DNA of 60,980 bases from Echinococcus granulosus (GCF_000524195.1 NW_020170596.1:32105-93084); one strand, 5' to 3'. Positions 40,701 through 52,343 are shown, counted from the stretch's first letter. Numbers and translations: made by a program. The notes: generated from the sequence alone by a model not told the origin.

Positions 40701-43700
40701 ATAGCTACTCAATACTAATCGAGCAGTGCATCTATTGACAGATAAATACGAAACTTTCAAGCAAATTCTTCCTGTTTTTGTATGACATCATATTTGTTAA
40801 ACTCGATGGAGCGCACTTTGCATCACGCTCTAAAAGCATATTTTTGGCTATGATAAATCTCACGAAACCTCAACCTACTGAAATGCCTTGTCGACTCATT
40901 TGAACCATTTATACCCTCCTAAAGCCCAATTATGATAAAGAGAAGTCAAAGCTGCTAACAAAAAAAGCGTCCTGTGTTGTCTGGGAAGCGGAGCTCACAT
41001 ACTGAATCCATGGTCAGCCAGTGACCTGGGCCCACTAAGATTGCTTTCCACGGGGGCAACGTCCCCAAATCTATCGACCACATCTGGTCGGTTGACTGAC
41101 TTGAGCGTTGTTCACGGCCAACTCACATGTATCCGTGCTGCCGCTGCTCAGTCCACGGGCGTACATTCCAACAAAAGGGGTTACGTGGGACAATGTCAGC
41201 TCTCATTGGCAAAAATCGTTCCCTTCTCATTGGCAGGAGCAGCAGCGGCGCCAGTGGCTGGCCGAGTTGGACCGTCAAGTAGAGGAGCGGCGGGTGGCGC
41301 GAGAGCGTGAACGCCTTCGACGCCTCTCCGTTGAAACTGCCAATCACATTAAGGAAGCAACTTGTGCAACGGGAACGGACAGAGAATGTAGTGCAGCCCA
41401 ATGTGACGTCAAGTCCGCCAGCTTTGGTAGGGGTCGCGGATTGGCAGACCTCCTTGGCAAGCAGGACATTGACTCCGCTGCGAAGCGTCAGCAGCAACTG
41501 GAGTTGCAGGTAGGGCAGAAATCCCGAAATGTATTTTTTTTACCAAGAACGACTATTGCGAATAATGTTATTGCTTGCCATCATTTTTGAATAAGTATCG
41601 ATGACCAAAGCAAATTTAGCTGACTCGTTGGGATCCTATATTTAAGCTTTCTCCTACGAAGGACATAATGTTCCACCCATAAGTAAAAAATTCCGTTTTA
41701 ACATGCATTTTAATTTGCTGACATCGTAGTGTGCTGCATAATGACAACTGCATAGATGCGAAAGACGTCTTTAGTTAATGCTGGAAGCCAACATTCTAAA
41801 GGATGTAAAGATTAATCAACTGGGCTTTTGCTCAAGCTTGGAATAGTGATACGTTGCCTGAATTAACGTTTTTTAGAAAATCGGGGTTTTGTCACATTTA
41901 ATTGCATTATTAATACCTGGAGTCTTCGATACGGATTTAATAAACCACATTTATTGCGAAGGAAACAGCTTAAACACTGAGAGATTGGCAACGAAGGCAA
42001 TCATTTTTGAAGAGTGAAAGCTCGATTGCACAAAAAAGACTGTCATTTGATCATTGTTGATCTACCTGTTTATGTTCATAACCTTATTCCCTATATAAAT
42101 CAAACTCTGCTAGCCATGTATTAATTGTACTTAATCGGTGGTCCCTTTTGGGTGCTTCGCTCCTCTCTGTGACAAGGAGGCGTACGCAGAGCAGATACGC
42201 GAGCGTGCGGAGCGCCGGCGCCAGGAGCGTGAGGTGGAGGCTCGGACGGAGGCGGAGGAAGCTGCGCGCCTCGAGGAGGAGCGCGCTCGTCTTCGCAAAG
42301 AGCAGGAGGCTGAGCTTGCGCACCGACGTGAGGCTGAGGTGAGAGCCTCCTTTCCTACTGCTAAGGTAGGCAATGTCACCATACGTATGGGAATTTCGAT
42401 TTTTAATCCAAACCGAATGAATGAAAGGCGTGGATGTGCACTTGCTTCTTTTCCTACTGTAGAAGTGTCCTCAAATTTGATCATTCTCTTCTGCACAGTA
42501 TATTCTTTTAAGTAATCACTAGTTATTCTTCGGAATTCCATGTTTGAGTATGAAATAATGACATTTTAGACCACTTCTCATTGTGCTAGGCACATGCGGT
42601 TCTTTAGGAGTAGTTTCCACTTTTTGTTTTGCCGAAAAATCCAAACGCATTTTTGGCTTTGTTGACTGAAATCGAGATTAACAGCTTTTAGCTAAGTTGA
42701 TTGAGAAATATTTTCGTTAACCATCTTATTTTAAATAAACTTATATTAATTTAATTTTAGAAGAGAGACGAAAGTTTTCCTTTTTACACAATTGTTGTTG
42801 GTGGATCATTGCCTTTTGTCGTCATCTTTTACAATTTCACAGCAGACCCAAAAGGTAATAAAGTTAACCATGAGGTTTTTAGTTAACTTGTTGAAGAATA
42901 GTACTTTAAAACGAACGTGTCAAGGTATTGTTTAATTTTGGTAGGAGAAATATGGTTGATAGTATTGGCATGCTCGTGTTCCTTAGGCGAATTGAGGTAT
43001 TTTGTTAGGAGCTCCTTCCTGATCCATTATTACATGAGGTGCAAGATGAACCTCGAAGGCATAAGGAGTCGAAGTTGATGTATCCTTCCTCTTTAGTTAA
43101 TTATTTTATGTAATCGCGTAAAAACTCATGCAAGTAGTAAAAGGAGAAAGTATGTTTGAATTATTAACTCTAAATTTAGCTAGAGGTCAACTGCATCAAA
43201 AGTAACCCGTCCAATAAAGCGTCCAGCATCCCTTTCCCATTGATAAAAAAATCTAGGTTAGTTTGCAAAACGTGTAAGCGCACACGAGGCGAGGCAACAT
43301 GGGGACTATTTTTTTGTCATATCGTTTTAGGAGAAGCCAAAATTCATATTTTTATGGGCAGTTTCTTTATTGAGTCCACTTTTACTTAAAATTTGCAATT
43401 TGGAGCTCAAATTCTGTAGGCGGCAGAGCATGCAGCAGTGATGCAAGTGCGGGAGGAGGCTATCAGGGAGACGAGGGGAGCACAAGGCGGGATGGCATGC
43501 AAAAAACGCACCCAAGGTGTTCAACGCCCCTCGCGTAACACCAGTCTTATCCCTCGACCCTCGAATCGGGTGATTGGGAAGAAATATATGCTTTACTTGT
43601 TTTAATTTTCGCATCCACAAGTTTTTATGGATATCATTTTCCTTACAGACTTCGTCCCAACAGCGAAGTACAGATGACGTTGGTGAAAAGATGACGAAAC

Positions 43701-45089
43701 CGAAATTTGGAAGTGCCCTTACGATTTCAAATCGAGGTAAGTGCAATTATTACCATGGTCGAGCATCTGGAAGTTCTCTCAATTAGGTGATTCTGCTCTC
43801 GAATGTTTGGTTACCTCAGATCGCGCCAAAGATGGGGACTTGCCGGTTAAACAGTGCCCCCCAAGAGGTCTGCCGGTGGTGCGCACCGAGTCAACCCTCC
43901 CTCCTGTTCCGCTCCCAACCAGTACTGCCACCGCGGTCGCTTGCCCCACCTCCGACTTCCTCTCCGCCATTGCGGACCCCGACTTTGCCTATCCCCAGGT
44001 GCTTCATCCTAAGCCAATGTCATTATTAAACATGTAATTTACGTCGTATGAGACAACTTGCTGGTTAGCATAGGGAGAACTGAACTAGCTGTTGTAATTG
44101 GTAGTTGCTGCGTTGCTTCGGTTTCGATTCAGAAGCCTGCTTTTGAATTTCCGCACATGAAAAGAGACTGCCTCACCTATTTACAGATCAACGAATAACA
44201 CTGATTTTTTGGAAAAAAAGTCATTTAGCAGTCAGGACCCTCCTTTTACGTTCTCTACACTAGTTTCGTATCTTGTCCCCACTTCGTTGATTTACATTTA
44301 CTTAAATGTCAATTTGCCATGTGAAATGTGCCATTATGCGGTTCGAAATTTACACGGTACTTCACACGTTCTTGGGTAAGTAATAGAAATGCGCTTGAAG
44401 GAATAAGGCTTGGAAATCACAATAGAAGAGTTTTCATTAAAAATCGCCAGCAATTCGTCGGTTTACTCATCAGAGAGCGGCGCATTTTAACTGAGGGGAC
44501 GAGTCAGGGACATTTTGATGGGACGCGAATTCCCGTCTTTAAAGCCTTCTATTTCTCATAGACGACTGGATTCTGCATGGCAAACTCCATGGGAATGTTT
44601 CTCGACCTACCGTATTTGATGAGATTTCGCACAAATGAAAGTCCTGTCACAAACCGCCTTTATCGTTTTGCATTGCACACGCTCCGAAAATGACTGATGT
44701 TGAGGTTTTAGAGGAAATTATGCATAATAATAGACACATTGCATCACAAATTTACAAATATTCTAAAAACTCTTCCGACCTTTTTTCACTTGAAGAATTT
44801 GGCACTGCTTACCCCAATTTACTATCGGGTAGGACTCCGTAATCATTTCCTCTCAACAGAATTTTTTGTAAGTCTTAAAATCTTTATTTAATGGCATATT
44901 CACCTGGCACTTCTTTTTTGTTTTAGACCTCACGTGATTCCGCACTTCGACAGGTTTCTCGGATCAAGGAGGTTCGTTCTGTGCCCACCATCAACTAAAA
45001 AGAGTGAAATTGGGTATTAATGGGCCTGATTTTCTTTGCAGAATCTCGCGCAGCGCCAACATGAGTTGCGCTCGATGCAGAATATCTAA
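37783..45089 (+). CDS. CCDC66: CCDC66-like coiled-coil protein (cilium/centrosome)
   Basis: CCDC66 in vertebrates is a microtubule-, centriolar-satellite- and cilium-associated coiled-coil protein needed for photoreceptor health and ciliogenesis. Eleven exons join in phase: 37783-37950, 38030-38254, 38520-38688, 39582-39781, 41237-41509, 42177-42338, 43420-43569, 43649-43736, 43787-43998, 44927-44971 and 45042-45089. They give 579 residues, shorter than the roughly 950 of human. Signatures in the human order are: SDSQLLDLIASF (about 118-129); LERKRLQWLRER near 180; QQRRQWLAELDRQVEERR (about 256-273), the family hallmark; LADLLGKQDID followed by QQQLELQEAYAEQIRERAERR, ungapped with the human CCDC66 core; a long charged coiled coil to about 410; GLPVVRTES; and a C-terminal helix with SRIKENLAQRQHELRS. 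The start ATG directly follows an in-frame TAG that could also be a splice (or trans-splice) acceptor. The acceptor of exon 3 is the least certain join, because a nearer AG (38493) would shift the frame. The gene converges on UXT. Identity is strong; exact N-terminus is moderate. Confidence 0.85.
39304..39328. repeat. perfect 11-bp hairpin in a CCDC66 intron
   Basis: The arms GTTTCATTCCA and TGGAATGAAAC flank a 3-base loop. Outside them GGCC pairs with GGCC after a small bulge, and further out CTGCTTC pairs with GAAGCAG. It lies in the 893-bp intron between exons 3 and 4 of the CCDC66-like gene. It may be the remnant of a miniature inverted-repeat element or a small structured RNA. The arms look short for a miRNA precursor. 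Confidence 0.5.
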
Positions 45090-46333
45090 AGGTGGGGATC
45101 GACATTTTGACAATTATCATGTATACATTAATTGATAAAATGCGCTTCGAAATCACACCATGCTTGTGTCGCTTCCTCTTCAGCTATGATTCCTTTCATG
45201 GTTCAGTTTACTCCATGTCTTTGAGGGGCAATTTGCAAAGTACACAAAGGAAGCTTGGTATTCTCGACAGAAGCCCTAGTTGTCTGTCAGTTTTATTTTT
45301 CATCAACTTGGTGGTGCATTGTAGGTCCTACCACCAGTGAGGACAAACTAGTGAACCGCCACTATCCAGTTCTTTTCAACTACTTTTCTGCTTATTAAGT
45401 CCAGTCCCACCCATCACTAATAATAATAGCTTGATAATAGAGCTATGAAGCTTGGGACTTTACAACTGAAATTTTTCTAGTCGTATCCAATCACCATTGC
45501 TCGACTTGTGTTATGAACTGCATAGTGCAAGTGCTCCACATAGCAATCAACTCCCTCTGCGGCAATGATATTCAAACATTAAAATCTAGTTGCGGAGAGG
45601 ATCTTGCAGCGACAAATACCACTTTCTAATGGTTTTGATACGGATCGCTGCTCGCCGGAAAAAACGGGTTTTTTCCCGTTAAGTCACCAACACCTGGTAA
45701 TTGGTCGTGGGTATCAATACTTCGACAATCGGCCGATGACGCAGGAAAGCCCCATCAGCAGTAAACCTTGCTACTTCGAATTAGGATGTGGAATGCTTTA
45801 TCGCTATTTTCAAACACTAACACCCACCACCTTCTTGTCGTTAAACATAGGCTATCCAAGCGGGTCGGGAGGCCCCGCGTCCGATTAATTCAAAGCTGAT
45901 GTTTACGTAAGACAAGATACAACATTAGACCACCTGATAGGGAGACCTCATGTCCTCCGAGCACATGCTAGCTTCTTCTGCCGTCTTATGACAAGGACTG
46001 TGTTCCTTGCCAACGAATTTCGACAGGAAATTCCAAATTACCAGGCATTTTGACCCGCATACCATCTTGGTGAAGCTAATCAAAAGAAATACAGATTTTC
46101 AAGAGGCACGGTGTCAAGCAAATTTGCATTTTGTTATACAAAAAAGGGCAAAGACAGTCGACTTTCACTTCAAGAAACCGAAGTGGGAATACAGGAAATG
46201 CACAAGTTGTCGTTACTCAAATACCTTCCGATATATCCATTAAAACTATGATGTGTTCCACAGGGTTAGACCCTATTCTTCATCGTTAGAGAAAGAAGCG
46301 AGTCGGAAAAGAGAGAAACAGAAAAATAAGCAC
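45090..46333. other. intergenic region between convergent CCDC66-like gene and UXT
   Basis: The interval holds the 3' ends of two convergent genes. No exon is supported. Open frames of up to about 94 codons lack ATG starts and splice signals in phase. No obvious AATAAA follows the CCDC66-like stop; a GATAAA variant lies about 45 bp downstream. Confidence 0.5.
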
Positions 46334-46339
46334 TTTATT
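46334..46339 (-). terminator. AATAAA polyadenylation signal of UXT
   Basis: TTTATT on the plus strand reads AATAAA on the coding strand, only about 20 nt after the UXT stop. This implies a very short 3' untranslated region. Confidence 0.6.
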
Positions 46340-46358
46340 AACACAGAGAGGAGGCGGT

Positions 46359-47813
46359 TTAGGCGAGAACGTCGCAAAAGTCAGGTCGGGGCTCCAAATC
46401 GAGAGCCTGGAGTTCACGTAGGCCCTGCAGACATACCTTGATGCGCGCACGGATTTCAAGGGCCTTCTGGCGAAAGAGCTCCGCTCTCGCAGTGAGCAGT
46501 TCCACGCGCTGACGCACAAAGTCTAAGGCCTCGACGCGCGTCATCTCCACGTGGAAACCCAAACCCACGTCCACGTAGAGGCGCTCCAGCGAGGGACTTC
46601 AACACCAACCAACAATCAACAGTGCTTCAAGTGAAGATCTAGGCGCATGCTCACACAGCAGAAGATTAATCCACACACAGCTGTTAGGGCATTTAAACGA
46701 AGCGTCTGATTCCCACGATCCTAATGCTTAGGTTCCAAATCGAGCCATGTAGACCTAATTACCCTCGGTTTATGTTGATACTATTTTGCAATTAACCACC
46801 CTTTGGTTTATTTTTGCGGAGGAATGAACGTGTGATAAAACCCGTGCAGCTTTCCAATGCGGGTTGAGTCAATAGCACGTCAGGCTGAATAAGGTTCGAC
46901 AGACAACTTTGCTATTCAAGGCAAACCAGGCGGGAAACCTGAGTTGAGATCGCGATCGCTTAGAATTTGTTGTAGAAAAAATGAAGGGGACACGCAAACT
47001 CGCATGGACAGGGTTTAGCATTAACGCCAACGGAGGCCAAAACAACCGATCAAGAACGCAGAACCTAGCATACGAATCCACGATTTCAGGCAAGCGTAAA
47101 TGAGTGAGTAATGGATTTCACTCAATATCTATTAGACGAAAAACTTTTCAAAATTGAAATGCTTCACCGATAAGTTCTGTTTTGTTAGACAACACAAATA
47201 CGAGAGATGAATCCCACGAAATAGAAACAGAAATAGCAAAAAACCATGAGATGTTTGGGAAACAAGAGCAAGAATTCGAGAGCTAGCGTGCACACCTATA
47301 AAAAAAAGAACGACTGACTAGTGACTTCTGGTCACACCATCTGATCAGAGGTGGAACCTATTCCCAATTTAAAAACAGTAATAACAAGCAAATAATTCCT
47401 TTGAGGAGCACTACGTGACTGTCTCCTAGTCTCCAGTAACATAATTCAGGCAATTTACTCGGTCTCTATTATCCAGCGTGCCGAACCGCATTGAATGGAA
47501 TGGGAAATGACTTACATGTGGGCCTTAAGGTAGAAGTTACAGCCCATGTCGACCATAGTTTCGGTTGCACCACTGTTGTCGCCGTCTTTAAAGCCCACTT
47601 CGGAGAATTTCTCCAGAAGGTTCTGCAGCTCAAGATACTCAGAAATCTCTGCATAAACCGTATCACCAGCATCAAGAGTGAACCTAGAAAAGGCGAATAA
47701 AAAGTTAAAAGACTAAGCAACGCTCGCCTGAGGTCCTTGCGGAGTTTCTCATTAATGAAGGCCTCAATCTTGAGTATCTTCTCTTTTACCGCACTTTGCA
47801 GGACTTCAGTCAT
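46359..47813 (-). CDS. UXT: UXT, prefoldin-like alpha subunit
   Basis: UXT is an alpha-type prefoldin-like protein. It assembles with URI1, PDRG1 and prefoldin beta subunits into the R2TP-associated prefoldin-like chaperone complex, and it also acts as a transcription cofactor. Three exons on the minus strand (47813-47728, 47683-47516, 46596-46359) give 163 residues; human UXT has 157. Visible in order: an N-terminal helix (KILKIEAFINEKLRKDLR); the segment TVYAEISEYLELQNLLEKF; the strand region DMGCNFYLKAHIP, matching human DLGCNFFVDTVVP; RLYVDVGLGFHVEMTRVEAL, matching [20 protein letters not shown]; and a C-terminal helix ending in LQGLRELQAL. The initiator is a true ATG. Intron 1 is only 44 nt and seems to start with GC rather than GT. 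With that donor the protein aligns with human without a gap, whereas a GT donor six bases further on adds two residues. Intron 2 (919 nt) has a standard GTAAGT donor. Confidence 0.93.
47684..47727 (-). other. 44-nt GC-AG intron of UXT
   Basis: The donor reads CTCAG|GCGAGC, matching the AG|GYRAGY donor pattern except for the U-to-C change at intron position 2. The acceptor is CCTTTTCTAG. Removing these 44 nt joins AG to G (Arg) and gives DLRFTLDAGDTVY, the same length as human DLRKVLDHRDKVY. The alternative GTTGCT donor is weak but also in phase. Confidence 0.6.
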
Positions 47814-48769
47814 TTTCGAAGTAATGAAGAACGAAACCCAGCGTAATTTTCAAAATTTAGTATCGGAGGGTAACAATGAAGACTAAAAATAGACAAACCC
47901 CGAAGGAAAAGGAGCCGGTAAAAGGTCAACAAGGTTGTCACCACTTCAAATGCAGAGGACCAAAAATAAATTACAAACAGTTACGACGTTACTATAAATC
48001 TACGCGGAAGTACACCTCGAAACTAGAATAAAGAATAGCGGGATTGGGCCTGTAGCGCAAGACCACATTAATTATTAAAGAGCGGTCAAAATCCTCCCAG
48101 GAGATATTTGTTTACTTCAAAGACACGTAAGCTAAACTCAACAATTCGGCAGAAAAGCCACAACGCTCCGATGGTCGACCTGAAAACCGCAGAGATGTAT
48201 GGCCAGCAGCCCGTTTGAAGAGCGCGGCTATGCTCAAGCCAATCAAAACATCTATCTTGCTAATTGTCTTTGTAGAAAACGCTAGCCCTTAGTTTTAAAA
48301 TAATTTGTTGCGATTACATTGGCTTTCAAAATAGCTCCTAAATTTCAACCACCTTGTTTGGTTGGATGTAACCAGGGTAAACAGACCAACCAATTTGACT
48401 GTACGGAGTTGAGTTCGTTTGTTTAGTTCTGCTTACCTGGTATTTATCCCATTTATTCAGTGGAATCCCGTATTTGTTTTAAATTGGTTAATGTGATTGT
48501 TGGGAGAAAACTGGATGTCCGAACTCATGGCAAACTGTAGTGGAAGACTTTCCATTATGTCCTACTTCATTGTCACGCCATTTTACACTAGGGATCACAG
48601 AACCTTTAGTGCAAACGTGAGGTCCAAACATTTTCAGTCGGATTTGGCGGTTTTAATAATATAAGTAGAAACCCTTGCCAAGATAATTATACTTGGAAAA
48701 CCCCTTTTACCTATAAAAAGCTCGAAAAGCTGAGGATTATCATTGTTCTTTTAGCTTATTTCACAAAAT
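47814..48769. other. divergent intergenic region, UXT / orphan gene
   Basis: This 956-bp interval separates the divergent starts of UXT and the orphan gene at 48770, so it should contain both promoters. I see no TATA box at a convincing distance and no coding exon. Confidence 0.5.
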
Positions 48770-51471
48770 ATGAGTCAGCAGGCCCCGACAAACCTGGATC
48801 TTATTTCGGACGCCTCGTTTGTGTCCGATGAAGGTAAGTTATCTTTTTCCATACACAGCGCTATTTACTTCTATTTCGAATGATGCAGTAATCCGCTACT
48901 TTACATTAGGGAAAGGTGGCTGTAGCACCAAAACCAAACAAGTTCGATTCGATGCGCTCTTTTCTCCTTTGGAGACGGAAGCGGTAAATACACCTTCGTT
49001 TGTTGATGGACTCCCAAAAGAAGCTCTGACAAAATGCGGCAAAAACAGCGTAGGGGAGGAGGCGCTGACCCATACATCACTGCCTCTTCCAGCTACCCCC
49101 TCGGAGTCTCTTGACCTTTCAGTCCTTGATGAGCCTCACCTACAGCAGACTCTGGAGGCGCTCTCTCTCGATGCGCCCAAGATCAATTCCGTCAGGGCCC
49201 TGCAGGAAGAGATTATTCAAATCGCCAGTCGCATTAATAAGGCCTCCCAGTCGGTGAGAATTGAACCCTCTTTATAATCCAAAATCAACAACGAAGCATG
49301 AATATAACTACTCTATAAACTCTGACTTTAGCTACCTTGAAAATCTAGTTTTTCGTTGAAATGGTTCCATTGTGGAAATATGTCATAGCTTTCCTTGTAT
49401 ATTCCAAGTTGCTATTGCCAATGTGTTCAATATGACTGCGTTAATCACCAATTATTTGCTAAAATTTTTCAGTAGAAATGTCACTACATTGATTTTGCAT
49501 AACATGTTTTAATACTCGATTCTTGCAGAACTGCAATGCTAGTAGGCAGCTTTTCATTGATATTAATGATACCCAATGGTCTTTATTTTGAGTTGATAGC
49601 GTCAGAAAAAAGTATTGTGTCCTGTATGTATGCGGTTTTATTACATTGATCCCAAGCCTCTCTTATTTGAGCAAATATTATGTGGTTCCTGACTATTTCA
49701 AAGCCATTGATTAGCAGCATATGCAGCAAAAAACCAGTAAAATTTTTGAACGTAAACAACACTGTATGGTATAGAAAGGTAACTTTCTCCTTTTCTGTAA
49801 AAGGAATTATGGAAACCGGGTGGAATGGGAGGATGTTAACGCTATTTATTGGTTGTAGTGAATAGTTTATAGCATTCCTGTAAAGTGAGAAAGTGGAATT
49901 GTATTCCATTATTCGTCAACAGCCATCATATTCATCCTAAGAAAATGCTTTTGAAATTAGTCGAGATGACTTGGCCCACATGACCAATTCTCACTGCATT
50001 ATTGGTACTTACAACTGTGAAATAGTTGAATCGTTGGGGTTATACATATTACCGGGAAGTTTCAAATATGTTTTGGTCATGATAAACCGGAACAGAGTAC
50101 CATCTCAGATGAATGCAGCCCTTATTTCCATAAATGGGTAGAAGTCATTCCTTATAACTTTCTCACCGGAAGAAAATACATTCAATGGAAAATAATTTCG
50201 GTGGTCAGCACATTCTACTAACAAAGGTAAGAGACTTTTTGACCTAACTTATTGATTTATTTTTCAAGTCCACACCGTGTGTAATGAGGAGCTTCTTACT
50301 AAAAATTGTTCATGGATATTGGCTGATAACCTTTTGCAGGGTGCATGAACGCCATTATTTTATTTTTTCTTACCCTTAGGCAGCATCCACTGCGGAAAAG
50401 TTGGCGACGGGAACCTGTGGCTACAGGGGTGGTGGCACGTGTCTGAACTTTGCGCGAGAGGAGCGGCTCTACAAGGACCTTTTGGCAGTTTCCCTTGACG
50501 ACGCTGAAGTGGTGAAAGCCGAGCGGGATAAAGCGGCGCGTCGGCGACGCCGTCTCCTCGCTGAGGCCGCACGACTTCACCCGCCCAAGGCAGTGAGTCA
50601 CTACACCTTCGTTTCTCTCCCAGAAATTCTTGAATTCGGTGGTTTCGTATTGACATGTCTACTTTCATGCAATCCCACTGTTGGTGACACAATTGTGTTG
50701 ATCTCTTGTCTTGTGGTTGTCAAGGCTCCTTCGTACTCGTTGGGATTTGTGTATTCCTCGATTGTATTTAATTGGGCCGTTTAGTAGAAAGAATTGACTT
50801 TATCAGCTGAAAATGGTGCTTTATTTCTAAAAGATTTTTTTCGGGATAATCTAGTAAAACGGTCTTTAAAATATCTCAAGTACTTGACATCTTCCATAAA
50901 TTTACAGTTTAAGCGAAATAAGCGAAATCACATTGGCGTGAGGTATTTGGCTAGTGTTTTGGAAGTTTCTTTTACAAGTGTTGCTGTAAACTGCTTGGCA
51001 AAAGTATACACAAGTATTCTTGAAATCCCCTGTTTTTATCAACACGGTACGCATATAATTTTTTTTGCAACTTTTGACGGTTTTATGTAATAATAAGTAA
51101 TCCCCTTTAGTACTTGCCAAAAATTTACAAAGTTGTCGCCATTTCAGAAAGTGGGTTGAGAATAACGGGTCTTAATCGTATTGAAACATCGTATAATTCT
51201 GTCTTGTACCTTTGCTTTTTATACTGCTATGTATATCGTCTGTTTGTTGTAAAATTTTTCCACTGTGAATATATTAACATAAGACTGTTTTTAGAACTAA
51301 GTTAATTCAACATTTCTATAATTATAATATGCATCTAAACACTTTCTGACAAATGAGGGAACTTGATCAATAAATATCATTGTTTTATTTCGATAAGTCC
51401 TTTTTTTTACACCTCAATGCCCTGATTCTTTTTGGTTTCTATAACAGCTCCATGGCGACGACCTACTTTGA
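48770..51471 (+). CDS. orphan protein with PP1-docking-like KQVRF motif and basic/coiled C-terminal half
   Basis: I do not recognise a family. Four exons join in phase: 48770-48833 (starting at ATG), 48910-49253, 50380-50592 and 51448-51471, giving 214 residues. Residues 31-35, KQVRF, fit the RVxF protein-phosphatase-1 docking consensus and lie in a basic patch next to DALFSPLE, which also loosely recalls the KFDPL motif of TACC proteins. An acidic/Ser-rich middle and a helix with LQEEIIQIASRINKASQS follow. Next come a Gly/Cys patch (GTCGYRGGGTC) and a strongly charged helix with DKAARRRRRLLAEAARL. The last exon adds only LHGDDLL. Its acceptor has a long pyrimidine tract and the correct phase, but it is short. 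Without splicing at 50593 the frame stays open for 64 further codons (to 50784), encoding a hydrophobic tail, so an alternative 3' end is possible. Exons 1-3 are well supported and the terminal exon is tentative. Confidence 0.6.
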
Positions 51472-51479
51472 AAGGTTTT

Positions 51480-52184
51480 GAGTTATTTGGATTTTTTGAA
51501 AAATTTGCTTTGAAACACCCCATTTGGCTGCTCGAACATCCAATTTCAGATCGAAATTTGTGCGAAATTGAAATGCACTTTTCTAATGTTCAATGCAAGT
51601 TCTTTACTCGCGAACTTTTAACATTGCAACCACTTCGGCGATGAGCCGCACTTCACCAAATCTGGTAACTATTTGGATAGCTGCTAAACCAATTCCAATC
51701 GATTGGAAGCCATTCCAAGTGAAATTGCGTATTTTAGGAAATTTTGCCAGAACCCTGCCCAATGAAATTCTTCAATCCTCAACTACACATCTTTCAATCA
51801 GCGCGACTAGACATCACCGGAATGACCGATTACCGGCCGCTTCCAGAGAGTCTCTCAACAGCTCACCAATTGGACGCCATTAGGCTGGACTACCGTCTTT
51901 GCACCGAACCTGGCTATTTCGTTTGAGCTACACGACTTGTTTTTACCTTGGGGTTTCCAGCTAATATAGACGTTTGCATAAATGATGCCAACAGATTAAT
52001 GCCCTCCATTAGTCTCCTTAGCCGGCTCTCCTATCTAAAGTGGGAATCACGTCCACCGCTGAAACGAACTAACAGGGAATTTATCAACATAGAAACATTG
52101 ATAACCACGGTGACTGTAAGCGAGAACACCAATACCAGGGGTAATAATGTTCCATTGACTCAAAAACTAAATCCCAAGGATTAA
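51480..52184 (+). pseudogene. degenerate leucine-rich-repeat protein gene fragment
   Basis: Translating the three plus frames yields consecutive leucine-rich-repeat-like segments that jump between frames and are broken by stops. In one frame: EIEMHFSNVQCKFFTRELL (before a TGA at 51642). In the next: NRLEAIPSEIAYFRKF. In a third: LRILGNFARTLPNEIL. Back in the first: PLPESLSTAHQLDAIRLD, then, after a TGA at 51924, ISLLSRLSYLK. The 22-24-residue LRR pattern (LxxLPxxIxxLxxLxxL) recurs in one direction along 700 bp, which is unlikely by chance. Several indels and stops would be needed to reconcile the frames, so this looks like a decayed copy rather than a working gene. It lies between the orphan gene and the ATG13 3' end. 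The precise parent (for example a LAP or LRRC family member) is not identifiable. A gene with several tiny introns is the less likely alternative. Confidence 0.5.
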
Positions 52185-52273
52185 ACTGGTCTGTCGACGT
52201 CTCACATTCGTCCATCCTCTCAGTGATTTAGCCCTCAATCGATAAACTTGTATTCAAGCATGATACTTGAGTA

Positions 52274-52279
52274 TTTAAT
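52274..52279 (-). terminator. ATTAAA polyadenylation signal of ATG13
   Basis: TTTAAT on the plus strand reads ATTAAA, the commonest variant signal, on the coding strand, about 65 nt after the ATG13 stop. Confidence 0.4.
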
Positions 52280-52343
52280 CTTAATGACATGTATTAAAAT
52301 TAACCGAGATGTAGTTATTTATAAGGATAAGTCTGACTATCTG

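Noticed and set aside
41041..41310. Second plus frame of 89 codons overlapping the CCDC66 exon at 41237
   Set aside because: The overlapping frame carries the CCDC66 hallmark QWLAELDRQVEERR and joins in phase to its neighbours. The other frame is an Ala/Gly-rich shadow.
45660..45690. Hairpin AACGGG-T-run-CCCGTT resembling a bacterial terminator
   Set aside because: The surroundings are clearly eukaryotic, the arms are only 6 bp, and no T tract follows the second arm.
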